From positions 62,001 to 126,000 of the forward strand of contig NZ_JACHHP010000007.1 in NCBI RefSeq assembly GCF_014202825.1: 64,000 nt of DNA, given 5' to 3'. Origin of the DNA: Chiayiivirga flava (GTDB lineage: Bacteria > Pseudomonadota > Gammaproteobacteria > Xanthomonadales > Xanthomonadaceae). Each line of letters starts with the position of its first letter. Within the stretch, counting starts at the first letter, position 1. The notes below the pieces were generated by a model. It did not search any database and had not been told where the DNA came from. It saw only the letters and a list, made by a program, of their open reading frames with translations. Positions 36,667 through 44,942 of the stretch are shown piece after piece. The position numbers and the translations under genes were made by a program.

Positions 36667-37827
36667 CTACGGCTCCATCATCAGGGCCCAGCTGCGCAGC
36701 GATTCCACCCGGCTGCAGTAGATCTTGAAGCACACCAGCATCGGTACCGCCAGCAGCAGGCCGGCAATGCTCCACATCCAGCCCCACAGGAACAGCCACA
36801 GCAGCAGGATCACCGGCGAGATCGCCATGCGCCGGCCGAGGATCAGCGGCGTCACGATCTGGCCTTCGATCAGATGCAGGAACAGGAACGCGCCCGGCGC
36901 CAGCAACGCTTCGCCGATGGTGTCGAACTGCACCAGTCCCACCACGCAAAGCGCCACCGCGGCCAGCAGCGGTCCGATGTAGGGGGCGAAATTGAACAGC
37001 CCGCAGACCGCGCCCCACAGCAGCGCGTCCTGCCACGGCAGGCCGATGCCCCACAGCGCGAGCCCGGTGGCGATGCCCAGGCAGGTGTTGATCACGCTCA
37101 CGGTGAGCACGTAGCGCGAGATGTCGAGCTGGATCGCGCGCAGGATGTCGACGGTGACGCGTTTGCGTCGCCAGCCCGGCACCACGGTCACGAAGCGCCG
37201 CAGCAGATCCTCGGCGTAGACCATGAAGAAGAACCACAGGATCGTCACCGCCAGCACCGTGCCGAGCGCGCGCGGCGCGCCCGTCACCAGTTCGAGCATG
37301 CCCGAGCCGGGCCGCTCCAGCACGCGCACGGCCGGTTGCTGCGGCGCGTCGTCGGCGATGTGCTGCAGCGATTCGGTGGCGCGGGTCGCATCCTGCAGGG
37401 GCTTGGCCAGCGCGCGCAGTTTCGGGATGTGCTGGCGCAGTTCGCTCGGCGCCTCGCGCAGCCAGTCGGCGGCCGGGGTGAGCATCATGCTGCCGAGGAA
37501 GAGCGCCGCCGCCAGGCCGCCGCTCACCACCGCGAGCGAACCGACCCAGCGCGGCACCAGCATGCGATTGAGCCGCGCCACGATCGGATTGCCGCACAGC
37601 GCGAGGAACACCGAGATCAGCACCGGCACGATCAGATCGCGCGCCACGTAGCAGGTGGCCAGCGCCAGCAGCACGGCGATGAACACGATCGCGCTGCGGC
37701 TGCGTGCGAACGGCCGGGGCGACAGCTCCTGCGTCGTCGACGGCGGCGGTTCGGGCGTCGCCACGGGGGCGGCCGGCGCCCCCGGCTGCGGCGCGGTCAG
37801 CGTGTCAACGGGTGGCGTGTCGGGCAT
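36667..37827 (-). CDS. AI-2E family transporter (PerM-like permease)
   Basis: 386 residues with an N-terminal Pro/Thr-rich cytoplasmic tail and eight hydrophobic segments typical of the AI-2E/PerM family. The conserved C-terminal region contains LWGAVCGLFNFAPYIGPLL and HLIEGQIVTPLILGRRMAISPVILLLWLFLWGWMWSIAGLLLAVPML. The family exports autoinducer-2 or acts in Na+(Li+)/H+ antiport in some bacteria; the role here is unknown. ATG at 37827. It ends 12 bp before the HAD gene and begins 6 bp after the YqjK-like gene stop, so all these minus-strand genes may be one transcript. Confidence 0.9.
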   Translation of the reverse strand: MPDTPPVDTLTAPQPGAPAAPVATPEPPPSTTQELSPRPFARSRSAIVFIAVLLALATCYVARDLIVPVLISVFLALCGNPIVARLNRMLVPRWVGSLAVVSGGLAAALFLGSMMLTPAADWLREAPSELRQHIPKLRALAKPLQDATRATESLQHIADDAPQQPAVRVLERPGSGMLELVTGAPRALGTVLAVTILWFFFMVYAEDLLRRFVTVVPGWRRKRVTVDILRAIQLDISRYVLTVSVINTCLGIATGLALWGIGLPWQDALLWGAVCGLFNFAPYIGPLLAAVALCVVGLVQFDTIGEALLAPGAFLFLHLIEGQIVTPLILGRRMAISPVILLLWLFLWGWMWSIAGLLLAVPMLVCFKIYCSRVESLRSWALMMEP

Positions 37828-37833
37828 GGCGCA

Positions 37834-38178
37834 TCATAGGGTTTCGTCGATGCGTTGGGAGGCTTCGCCGACCTCGTCCGCGGCTGCTTCGGTGGCTTCG
37901 GCCGCCTGCTGCACGCGCAGCGCGTTGACGAAACCGACGATCCCGGTCGCCAACTGCAGCAGCTTCGGCACGTTCGCGAGCCGCGCCACCTGGCTCATCG
38001 GCGCCGCGAGCCCGATCGCGAAGCCGCCGAGGAAGCCGCCCGTCACGATGCGCAGCGGCGTCACCGCGGCACGCGTGTCGGCACGCAGCGCGCGCGCGCC
38101 GGCGCGCACCGTGTCGATCTGCGTGGCCACGCGCAGTTCGGCGGCCACCACGCGGCGGCGGAGAGCTTCGTGCTTCAA
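37834..38178 (-). CDS. YqjK-like membrane protein
   Basis: 114 residues if read from a TTG at 38178 that overlaps the upstream stop as TTGA. No ATG exists before the conserved part. The N-terminal half is a basic amphipathic helix (RRRVVAAELRVATQIDTVRAGARALRADTR), the middle has a glycine-rich hydrophobic segment (IVTGGFLGGFAIGLAAPM), and the tail is acidic. Position as third gene after YqjD- and YqjE-like genes identifies it by synteny with the E. coli yqjDEK operon rather than by strong sequence match. Confidence 0.7.
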   Translation of the reverse strand: MKHEALRRRVVAAELRVATQIDTVRAGARALRADTRAAVTPLRIVTGGFLGGFAIGLAAPMSQVARLANVPKLLQLATGIVGFVNALRVQQAAEATEAAADEVGEASQRIDETL

Positions 38179-38705
38179 GGCAGGTGCTCCGGATCGCGCT
38201 CCACGGTGTCCGGATCGTCGCCGATGCCGAGCCGCGCCAGTTGCCGGCGCGTGGCCTGGAAGCGGGTCAGCTCGAAGGCGCGCAGTCCGAACCAGGCGCA
38301 CAGCCCGGCACCGAGTGCGGAGATCGCGGTGGGAATGGCGATCGCGCCCCACCACGGCAGGCCGACCGCGCGCAGGATCACCACCAGCAATCCCATGCCG
38401 AACAGCCACGCCGAGGCGCCGAGCGCCGTGCCGACGGCACCCAGCACCAGCACGCGGCCGGCCGCGCTGCGCGACAGCGCAAGATCCGCCACCATCAGCG
38501 CGCGGAACGCCTTCAACGTGGACCAGGCTTCGCCCGCGAGCGCCGCACCTTCGGCCGCGATGCGGCGCGCGGCCTCGTCGATCGGCGGCGCCGCTGCACC
38601 CCCGTTGCGTTCCCCGTTGTCCCCCGGACCATGGGCCGCGCCCGACGGACCGGACTGCGGTCCGTCGCGCCGACCGGCGTCAGGCGGCATCGCGCCGCCC
38701 GACAT
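38175..38705 (-). CDS. Phage-holin-like membrane protein (YqjE family, holin superfamily III)
   Basis: 176 residues from the ATG at 38705 (alternative ATG at 38690). Disordered Gly/Pro N-terminus, then an amphipathic segment and two membrane helices: VLVLGAVGTALGASAWLFGMGLLVVILRAVGLPWWGAIAIPTAISALGAGLCAW. These match Actino_2/YqjE 'holin superfamily III' proteins, which despite the name are chromosomal membrane proteins. Coupled to neighbours on both sides (TGATG upstream, TTGA downstream). Confidence 0.82.
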   Translation of the reverse strand: MSGGAMPPDAGRRDGPQSGPSGAAHGPGDNGERNGGAAAPPIDEAARRIAAEGAALAGEAWSTLKAFRALMVADLALSRSAAGRVLVLGAVGTALGASAWLFGMGLLVVILRAVGLPWWGAIAIPTAISALGAGLCAWFGLRAFELTRFQATRRQLARLGIGDDPDTVERDPEHLP

Positions 38706-39100
38706 CAGCGCCGCGAAAGCTTGGCGATCAGCCAGCCCACGGCGAATGCGGCACCGAACGCGGCCACGGGATGCTGGCGGATCATGCCTTCGGCGCTGCC
38801 GAGCAGATCCTTGCCCTTGTTGACCAGCACGTCGAATTCGGCGGCCGCGGCGTCGCGCGCCTCGTAGGCCGCGGTGCGGCCGGCGGCGGCGGCGTCGGAC
38901 AACGGCTCGCGCACCTGCTCGCGACCGTGCGAGAAATCCTCGCGCGCCGCGCTCGCTGCGCTCGACGCCGCGCTGCGCACCGCATCGGTGGCGGCGACGG
39001 CTGCGTCCTTGAGGCGCTCCTTGGCTTCGTACAGATGGCCGACCGCGGAGGCGGCCGTGTCGAGCGGGTCGGAACCCGCGATCTTGTCCTGTCTTGCCAT
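38705..39100 (-). CDS. DUF883 family protein (YqjD/ElaB-like)
   Basis: 131 residues, Ala/Glu/Lys-rich helix (residues about 25-100) with a C-terminal membrane anchor IRQHPVAAFGAAFAVGWLIAKLSRR, in which HPxxAxxxAxxxGxxxG is the DUF883 hallmark. E. coli YqjD and ElaB are tail-anchored proteins that bind stationary-phase ribosomes at the inner membrane. First gene of a yqjDEK-like operon. ATG at 39100. The upstream 242 bp to degQ contain no gene. Confidence 0.85.
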   Translation of the reverse strand: MARQDKIAGSDPLDTAASAVGHLYEAKERLKDAAVAATDAVRSAASSAASAAREDFSHGREQVREPLSDAAAAGRTAAYEARDAAAAEFDVLVNKGKDLLGSAEGMIRQHPVAAFGAAFAVGWLIAKLSRR

Positions 39101-39342
39101 GATGGTCTCCGGTTCGGATGGCGGCGCCCGTCCGCAACGGACGGGATGATGCGTGTCGCGAACGACCAACCGTGGCATCCAGCCCTGCGGCACCGTGCCG
39201 GCGCGGTGTCCCCGCGCAGTCCCCCGCAACACCAACGCAGGCACCGTACCACGCAGCGATGAACCGCGATTCACTGTGCACGGCGCATGCCGCGCCCGCA
39301 CGCCGCCCTGCAATCTGCGCGCTTCGTGCCGGGCGCGTGCGC

Positions 39343-40770
39343 TTACTCGATCGGCACGAAATACGAACCGCGGCCGCGCGTCAGTGTCAGCAGCAACTGC
39401 GTGGGCTTGCGCGCGAACGCCGCCTGCATGCCGGCCAGATCCGCGAACTCGCCCTGGTTCACGCCCGAAATCAGATCGCCGGCGCGCAGCCCGTTCGCCG
39501 CCGCACGGCTGCCGCGCTTGACCTCCGACACCAGCACGCCCGCCACGCCCTGGCTGCGGTAGCGCTCGGGCAGCTCGGAGAACGTGGCGCCGGCCAGGCG
39601 CGGATCGAGCGTTTCGCCGGGCAGGTCTTTCGGCCGCGCCTTGAGCGCCGCCGAGACGCTGGTGGCCTTGCCCTCGCGCAGCACGTCGATGCGGATCGCC
39701 TTGCCGACCGGCAGCAGGCCCTCGGCGTTGTGCAGGTCCAGGCGCGAGGCCACCGGCCGGCCATCGATCGCGGTGATCACGTCGCCCGCGCGCAGCCCTG
39801 CGGCGGCAGCCGGCGACCCGCTCTGCACCCGCGTCACCACCGCGCCGCGGCGCGTCGCAAGCGCAAGCGCCTGCGCGATTTCCGGCGTGATCTCCTGCGT
39901 CTCCACGCCCAGCGAACCGCGCCGCACCTCGCCGTAGTCCTGCAGCTGCCGCACCACGTCGCGCGCCAGCTCCACCGGAATCGCGAACCCGATGCCGATA
40001 TTGCCCGCGCCGCTGCCGCCCGGATTGAAGATGGCCGTGTTGATGCCCACGAGCTCGCCGCGCAGGTTGACCAGCGCGCCGCCGCTGTTGCCCGGATTGA
40101 TGCTGGCGTCGGTCTGGATGAAATTCTGGTAGCCCAGCCCCGGCAGCCCGCTGCGGCCCAGCGCCGACACGATGCCCGACGTCACCGTCTGCCCGAGCCC
40201 GAACGGATTGCCCACCGCCACCACGAAATCGCCCACGCGCAGCGCGTCGCCGTTCGCGAGCGGCACCGCCTGCAGATCCTGCGCAGGCAGCCGGATCAGG
40301 CCCACGTCCGTGTCCTCGTCCGCACCCACCACCTCGGCGGTCAGCGTGCGGCCGTCGGCGAGCGTCACCTGGATGTCGTCGGCATCCTCGATCACGTGGT
40401 AATTCGTCAACACGAGCCCGGCCTGCGCGTCGATGATCACGCCCGAGCCGAGCGACTGCTTGATGCGTTCCTGCGGCGCGTTCGGCAGCCCGAAGAAATA
40501 CTGGAACAGCGGATCGTTGGCGTACGGATTGCGCACCCGCACGGTCGTCTTGCTGTGGATGTTCACCACCGCCGGCGTCACCCGCTCCAGCATCGGCGCC
40601 AGCGACGGCAACGGCGTGCCGTCCACCTGGGCGGGCAGCGCGGCGCGCGCGGCGGGCAGGGCGTGCGCGAGCATCGCGTCCTGCGTGGCGACCGGCAGCA
40701 CGCGCTGGGCCGCGTAGCCGCCGGCGAACGCGGCGGCGATCAGGGCAAGGGGCAGCAACACTCGGCGCAT
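39343..40770 (-). CDS. DegQ/DegS-type periplasmic serine endoprotease
   Basis: HtrA-family protease that handles misfolded periplasmic proteins. 475 residues. A signal peptide or anchor lies at the N-terminus (VLLPLALIAAAFAGGYA). The catalytic triad is H125 (NYHVIED), D155 (DTDVGLI) and S229 (NPGNSGG). Two PDZ domains follow (about 275-365 and 380-470), so it is DegP/DegQ-like rather than single-PDZ DegS. ATG at 40770. Its upstream region is the long REP cluster shared with the nrdJ promoter region. Confidence 0.95.
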   Translation of the reverse strand: MRRVLLPLALIAAAFAGGYAAQRVLPVATQDAMLAHALPAARAALPAQVDGTPLPSLAPMLERVTPAVVNIHSKTTVRVRNPYANDPLFQYFFGLPNAPQERIKQSLGSGVIIDAQAGLVLTNYHVIEDADDIQVTLADGRTLTAEVVGADEDTDVGLIRLPAQDLQAVPLANGDALRVGDFVVAVGNPFGLGQTVTSGIVSALGRSGLPGLGYQNFIQTDASINPGNSGGALVNLRGELVGINTAIFNPGGSGAGNIGIGFAIPVELARDVVRQLQDYGEVRRGSLGVETQEITPEIAQALALATRRGAVVTRVQSGSPAAAAGLRAGDVITAIDGRPVASRLDLHNAEGLLPVGKAIRIDVLREGKATSVSAALKARPKDLPGETLDPRLAGATFSELPERYRSQGVAGVLVSEVKRGSRAAANGLRAGDLISGVNQGEFADLAGMQAAFARKPTQLLLTLTRGRGSYFVPIE

Positions 40771-40874
40771 GGAAGGGTCCTCGGTGGAAAGCGATGCCTT
40801 GGCATCTAGGGTTGCCGGGCTGGCGACGCAATGGCGATCCGCATCGCCCGAACCGCGTGGAAGACCGCAACGCG

Positions 40875-41458
40875 GGCGAAAAGTGCGGTACCGACAACAT
40901 TCGCAGGCTGCCGGCGCCTCACGTCCACGACACCGCCAACCGGAGCCCCTTCTCCCGCGCAGCGGGGGAAGGGGCCGGCAGGCGGAAGGGGGCCGTTTCG
41001 AAAGCGTCCCGACAGCGCCCCCTCCTGCCTGCCGTTCGGCTGGTGGTAACCAGCCTCACTCTCCCCCGCTGCGCGGGAGAGGGGTTTCTTCGGTGGGTGT
41101 CGTGGGCGAAAAGTGCGGTACCGGCAACATTCGGAGGTTGCCGGCGCCTTACGTCCACGACACCGCCAACCGGAGCCCCCTCCTACCTGCCGGCATCCTC
41201 CCCCGCTGCGCGGGAGAGGAGTTTCTTCGGTGGGCGTCGTGGGCGATAAAGTGCGGTACCGACAACATTCGCAGGTTGCCGGCGCCCCACGCCACGACAC
41301 CGCCAACCGGAGCTCCCTTCTCCCGCGCAGCGGGGGAAGGTGCCGGCAGGCGGAAGGGGGGCCGCGTCGACAAGTCATGCCGACGGCCCGCCCCCTCCTG
41401 CCTGCCGGCATCCTCCCCAGCTGCGCGGGAGAGGAGGTCCCTCGATAGGCGTCGTGGT
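40875..41458. repeat. REP cluster with three imperfect copies of a 72-76 bp unit
   Basis: The 1.19-kb gene-free region 40771-41962 contains five REP hairpins (near 40949, 41065, 41193, 41314 and 41406). Between them are three imperfect copies of a longer unit at 40875-40949, 41104-41178 and 41241-41315. Each copy runs from GGCGA(A/T)AAAGTGCGGTACC through CAACATTCG to CACCGCCAACCGGAGC. Each unit is followed by a REP hairpin, so the array has grown by duplication of a unit-plus-REP module. No open frame with coding character was found in it. Confidence 0.8.
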
Positions 41459-41630
41459 AACGGATGGCCTCGCTGATCGGCCCTGCGCGATCGCCCGGCA
41501 GCGCTGTGCATTCCGCCCGAATCGCGCGCCCGGACACCGCCATCCGCCCGACCGCGAACCCCCGCAACCCGCCCTTTGCAACCGCCCCGGCCGCCCTCCG
41601 CTAGCGCGTCGAAAAACCCCGCGCAAGGCG

Positions 41631-41659
41631 TTGACACCCTCCCCGGCGAGGCGTAGTTT
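41631..41659 (+). promoter_or_regulatory. Putative sigma-70 promoter of nrdJa
   Basis: TTGACA (41631-41636), a perfect -35 hexamer, is separated by 17 bases from TAGTTT (41654-41659), a partial -10 match. The predicted transcription start is near 41666. This gives a leader of nearly 300 nt before the nrdJa ATG at 41963. Confidence 0.65.
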
Positions 41660-41673
41660 GGCCCTCCGCGACT

Positions 41674-41721
41674 GCACAACATCTTGTGTGACAGTCCGGG
41701 GACGAACCCCACACATGGGGT
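41674..41721 (+). promoter_or_regulatory. Tandem NrdR boxes upstream of nrdJa
   Basis: Box 1, GCACAACATCTTGTGT (41674-41689), agrees with the NrdR consensus (ACACwAtATmTwGtGT) at 14 of 16 positions by my count. Box 2, ACCCCACACATGGGGT (41706-41721), agrees at about 10 of 16 and is itself palindromic. They are separated by exactly 16 bp (centres 32 bp apart), the spacing expected for paired NrdR boxes. NrdR is the ATP/dATP-sensing repressor of ribonucleotide reductase genes, so this predicts repression of nrdJa. The nrdR gene itself is not in the window. Confidence 0.7.
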
Positions 41722-41733
41722 GCGTTCCGGGGA
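41695..41733 (+). ncRNA. Long stem-loop in the nrdJa leader (possible structured RNA)
   Basis: Bases 41695-41711 pair with 41716-41732 around a CACA loop: about 15 of 17 positions pair (two are wobbles), with mismatches at A41705/G41722 and G41698/G41729. Its tip contains NrdR box 2. Flanking GTGCA segments (41743-41747, with TGCAC at 41673-41677) could close a larger structure. A candidate RNA motif upstream of nrdJ genes has been described in bacteria; I cannot say whether this is the same. No cobalamin-riboswitch B12 box was seen. Confidence 0.45.
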
Positions 41734-41962
41734 AAACGCCCAGTGCACAGCGTTCCGAGGGGAGCCCGCGTCGTGACCGTTCGTCGACCGACCATGACCA
41801 CTGGACCTGCATCCACACCCGACCCCGCTGCCGTCCGCGCCCGCCGCGGTACGGCCCCGTGACGGCCCGGCCCGCGCCGCGCCGTCCGCCATAAAAACAG
41901 CGTCACCACAACAAGGCACTGCCGCGCGTGCACGCGGCGGTGCGATGGAGGAAGCACCACCG

Positions 41963-44110
41963 ATGAGCACCGTCCGTCTCGAAGCCGTCAAGGCCGACCC
42001 CGCCGCCATCCCGATGCAGCCCGCCTCGTGGGACATCTGGGACAAGAAATACCGGCTCAAGACCAAGAAGAACGAGCCCGTCGACCTCAGCATCGACCAC
42101 ACCTACCAGCGCGTCGCGCGCGCACTCGCCGACGCCGAGCCCACGCCCGAAACGCAGAAATACTGGTACGAACGCTTCCTCTGGGCCCTGCGCCGCGGTG
42201 CGATCCCCGCCGGCCGCATCACGTCCAACGCCGGCGCCCAGGCGCACAAGCCCAAGACCAGCACCATCAACTGCACCGTCTCGGGCACCATCGAGGACTC
42301 GATGGACGGAATCCTGGAAAAGGTCCACGAAGCCGGCCTCACGCTCAAGGCCGGCTGCGGCATCGGCTACGAATTCAGCACGCTGCGCCCGCGCGGCGCG
42401 TACGTCTCCGGCGCCGGCGCGTACACCTCCGGCCCGATGTCCTTCATGGATATCTACGACAAGATGTGCTTCACCGTCAGCAGCGCCGGCGGCCGCCGCG
42501 GCGCGCAGATGGGCACCTTCGAAGTCGCGCACCCGGACGTGAAGGAATTCATCCGCGCCAAGCGCGAGGACGGCCGCCTGCGCCAGTTCAACCTCTCCCT
42601 GCTCATCACCGACGGCTTCATCGAAGCGGTCGAGAACGACACCGACTGGCCGCTCGTCTTTCCCGTGAACGTGAAGGAGCAGGACGACGTCGACCTCGCC
42701 GACCCGAAACAGATCGTCTGGCGCGAATGGCCCACGTCGAAAAACTACGTCACCCGCGACGACGGCCTCGTCGCCTGCAAGATCTACAGCCACATCCGCG
42801 CCCGCCACCTGTGGGACATGATCATGGTCTCGACGTACGACTACGCCGAGCCGGGCTTCATCCTCATCGACCGCGTCAACGAGATGAACAACAACTGGTG
42901 GTGCGAAACCATCCGCGCCACCAACCCCTGCGGCGAACAGCCGCTGCCGCCGTACGGCGCCTGCCTGCTCGGCTCCATCAACCTCACCACCTTCGTGCGC
43001 GACGCCTTCACCGACCAGGCCCGCTTCGACTGGGAGGAATACAAGGAAGTGGTGCGCGTCTTCACCCGCATGCTCGACAACGTGGTGGAAGTGAACGGCC
43101 TGCCGCTCGAACAGCAGCGCGCCGAAATCCTGCGCAAGCGCCGCCACGGCATGGGCTTCCTCGGCCTCGGCTCCACCGTCACCATGCTCAAGATGGCCTA
43201 CGGCAGCCCCGAGAGCTGCGAATTCACCGAACGCGTCGCGCGCGACATGGCCGTCGCCGGCTGGGAAATGGGCCTGAGTCTCGCCAAGGAAAAAGGCCCC
43301 GCGCCGATCATGGACGAGGTCTTCACCGTCACCGCCGAAATGCTGCGCAAGCGCCCGGAAATGGCCGCCGACGGCTGGACGCTCGGCCAGGAGATTCCCG
43401 GCCGCGTGCTGCACACCAGATACTCGCGCTACATGCAGCGCGTGGCCGAAGTGGCGCCGGATCTCGTCGAGGAACTGGCGGACGTGGGCGCGCGCTTCAC
43501 CCACCACAGCTCGATCGCGCCCACCGGCACCATCTCGCTGTCGCTCGCCAACAACGCCAGCAACGGCATCGAACCGAGCTTCGCGCACCACTACAGCCGC
43601 AACGTCATCCGCGAAGGCAAGAAGTCGAAAGAGAAGGTGGAGGTCTACAGCTACGAGCTGCTCGCCTACCGCACCCTCGTCAACCCCGACGCCATGCCGT
43701 TCTCCACCGATGCCGCGACGAAGCTGCCGGATTACTTCGTCGCCGCCGACGACATCACCCCGAAAGCCCACGTCGACATCCAGGCCGCCGCGCAGAAGTG
43801 GGTGGACTCGTCCATCAGCAAGACCGCCAACGTCCCGACGGACTACCCGTACGAAGATTTCAAGGACATCTACCTCTACGCCCACAAACAGGGACTCAAG
43901 GGCTGCACCACCTTCCGCTTCAACCCCGCCGCCTTCCAGGGCGTGCTGGTGAAGGAATCGGACCTGGAAAACACCACCTACCGTTTCGAACTCGAGGACG
44001 GCAGCGTGGTGGAAGCCCGCGGCAACGAGGAAATCGAATACGACGGCGAACTCCACACCGCCGCCAACCTCTTCGACGCATTGAAAGAGGGCTACTACGG
44101 CAAGTTCTGA
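41963..44110 (+). CDS. nrdJa: Adenosylcobalamin-dependent ribonucleotide reductase, large catalytic part (NrdJa)
   Basis: Class II reductase that makes deoxyribonucleotides using a B12-derived radical, independent of oxygen. 715 residues from the ATG at 41963, chosen because GGAGGAA (41947-41953) lies 9 bases upstream; an ATG at 41945 is in frame but lies before that site. The active site NPCGE places the thiyl-radical C323 and E325, with C104 (TINCTVSG) and C334 (GACLLGS) as the likely redox pair. PTGTISLSLANNASNGIEPSF is the phosphate-binding motif. The usual C-terminal TSCPD and zinc/cysteine domains are missing and are encoded separately by nrdJb at 45357. Confidence 0.95.
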   Translation: MSTVRLEAVKADPAAIPMQPASWDIWDKKYRLKTKKNEPVDLSIDHTYQRVARALADAEPTPETQKYWYERFLWALRRGAIPAGRITSNAGAQAHKPKTSTINCTVSGTIEDSMDGILEKVHEAGLTLKAGCGIGYEFSTLRPRGAYVSGAGAYTSGPMSFMDIYDKMCFTVSSAGGRRGAQMGTFEVAHPDVKEFIRAKREDGRLRQFNLSLLITDGFIEAVENDTDWPLVFPVNVKEQDDVDLADPKQIVWREWPTSKNYVTRDDGLVACKIYSHIRARHLWDMIMVSTYDYAEPGFILIDRVNEMNNNWWCETIRATNPCGEQPLPPYGACLLGSINLTTFVRDAFTDQARFDWEEYKEVVRVFTRMLDNVVEVNGLPLEQQRAEILRKRRHGMGFLGLGSTVTMLKMAYGSPESCEFTERVARDMAVAGWEMGLSLAKEKGPAPIMDEVFTVTAEMLRKRPEMAADGWTLGQEIPGRVLHTRYSRYMQRVAEVAPDLVEELADVGARFTHHSSIAPTGTISLSLANNASNGIEPSFAHHYSRNVIREGKKSKEKVEVYSYELLAYRTLVNPDAMPFSTDAATKLPDYFVAADDITPKAHVDIQAAAQKWVDSSISKTANVPTDYPYEDFKDIYLYAHKQGLKGCTTFRFNPAAFQGVLVKESDLENTTYRFELEDGSVVEARGNEEIEYDGELHTAANLFDALKEGYYGKF

Positions 44111-44183
44111 CCCCGCGGCGGTCATCGTTCGCCCACCGAACGAAACCCCGCCACCCGCGCACCGCACACCCCACACCGAAACA

Positions 44184-44230
44184 TTCCTCTCCCGCGAAGC
44201 GGGGGAGGATGCCGGCAGGCAGGAGGGGGT
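44184..44230. repeat. Single REP-like hairpin
   Basis: CTCTCCCGCGAAGCGGGGGAG hairpin with the tail GATGCCGGCAGGCAGGAGGGGG, the subtype of the 40.9-41.5 kb cluster. It lies in the 263-bp gap between nrdJa and the histone-like gene; no terminator T-run follows. Confidence 0.7.
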
Positions 44231-44373
44231 GCTCCACCGCCTCGGTCGTAACGCCACCGGCAACGCACCACACCGACCCAACACCACCCGCGCACGAAGC
44301 CCCCAGCCTCTTGCGCACACGCAGTCCAAAGCGCAGATTCACCACGCAATCAACCGACGAGGAGGGCTTCACG

Positions 44374-44907
44374 ATGAGCAATGGCAACGGTGTAAGCGCG
44401 ACACTTTCCAACGCCATGGAAAGCGTCTCGGAGAAAGCGCAGGAAGTGGCTGCGGGCGCGAAAGCGGCCGTCGAAAACGCCGCCACCGCGGTGAAGAAGA
44501 AGGCGGCCGCGGCAAAGAAATCCATCGCCAAGACCGCCGACAACGCCAAGAAGGCCGTCACCCGCGCCGTCGGCGACGCCAAGAAACGCGTCACCGCCGC
44601 ACGCAAGGGCCCGGCCAAGAAGAAACCGGCCGCCAAGAAGGCTGCGGCGAAGAAGTCGCCGGCCAAGAAGGCCGCCGCAAAGAAAGCGCCCGCCAGGAAG
44701 GCCGTGAAGAAGGCCACCAAGAAGGTCGCACGCAAGACCACGGCAGCAAAAAAGGCCGTGAAGTCCGCGGCGAAGAATGCCACGAAGAAAATCGCCGCGA
44801 AGAAATCCGCAGCGAAGAAGACCACGGCCCGCAAGTCGCCCGCGAAAAAGGCACCCGCCCGCAAATCGCCCGCGAAAAAGGCCGCAAAGACGTCCGCAAA
44901 ACGCTGA
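44374..44907 (+). CDS. Histone-H1-like Lys/Ala-rich DNA-binding protein
   Basis: 177 residues from the ATG at 44374, with GGAGG at 44361-44365. The N-terminal 40 residues are a moderately acidic amphipathic helix (SATLSNAMESVSEKAQEVAAGAKAAVENA). The rest is built of Lys/Ala/Pro repeats such as AAKK, SPAKKAAAKK and APARK, the H1/AlgP/HctB type of tail that coats DNA or RNA. Eukaryotic-like H1 tails are widespread in Xanthomonadaceae, but the gene's position between the two halves of the reductase is notable. The repeats could expand or contract by recombination. Confidence 0.88.
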   Translation: MSNGNGVSATLSNAMESVSEKAQEVAAGAKAAVENAATAVKKKAAAAKKSIAKTADNAKKAVTRAVGDAKKRVTAARKGPAKKKPAAKKAAAKKSPAKKAAAKKAPARKAVKKATKKVARKTTAAKKAVKSAAKNATKKIAAKKSAAKKTTARKSPAKKAPARKSPAKKAAKTSAKR

Positions 44908-44912
44908 GCCGC

Positions 44913-44942
44913 ACCCTCTCCCGCGTCCGCGCGGGAGAGGGT
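44913..44942 (+). terminator. Strong hairpin after the histone-like gene
   Basis: A perfect 13-bp stem: ACCCTCTCCCGCG (44913-44925) with CGCGGGAGAGGGT (44930-44942), loop TCCG. It starts 6 bases after the stop. It lacks a T-tract, so it may be a REP copy, an mRNA-stabilising end or a weak terminator. Confidence 0.6.

Noticed and set aside
34517-37597. Single 1026-residue minus-strand frame
   Set aside because: Only its last 465 codons are the M17 peptidase. The upstream part runs out of frame through the HAD and AI-2E genes.
41660-41962. Cobalamin riboswitch before nrdJa
   Set aside because: No B12-box or conserved GGGAA/GGTG core could be located; the leader's hairpin is of a different form.
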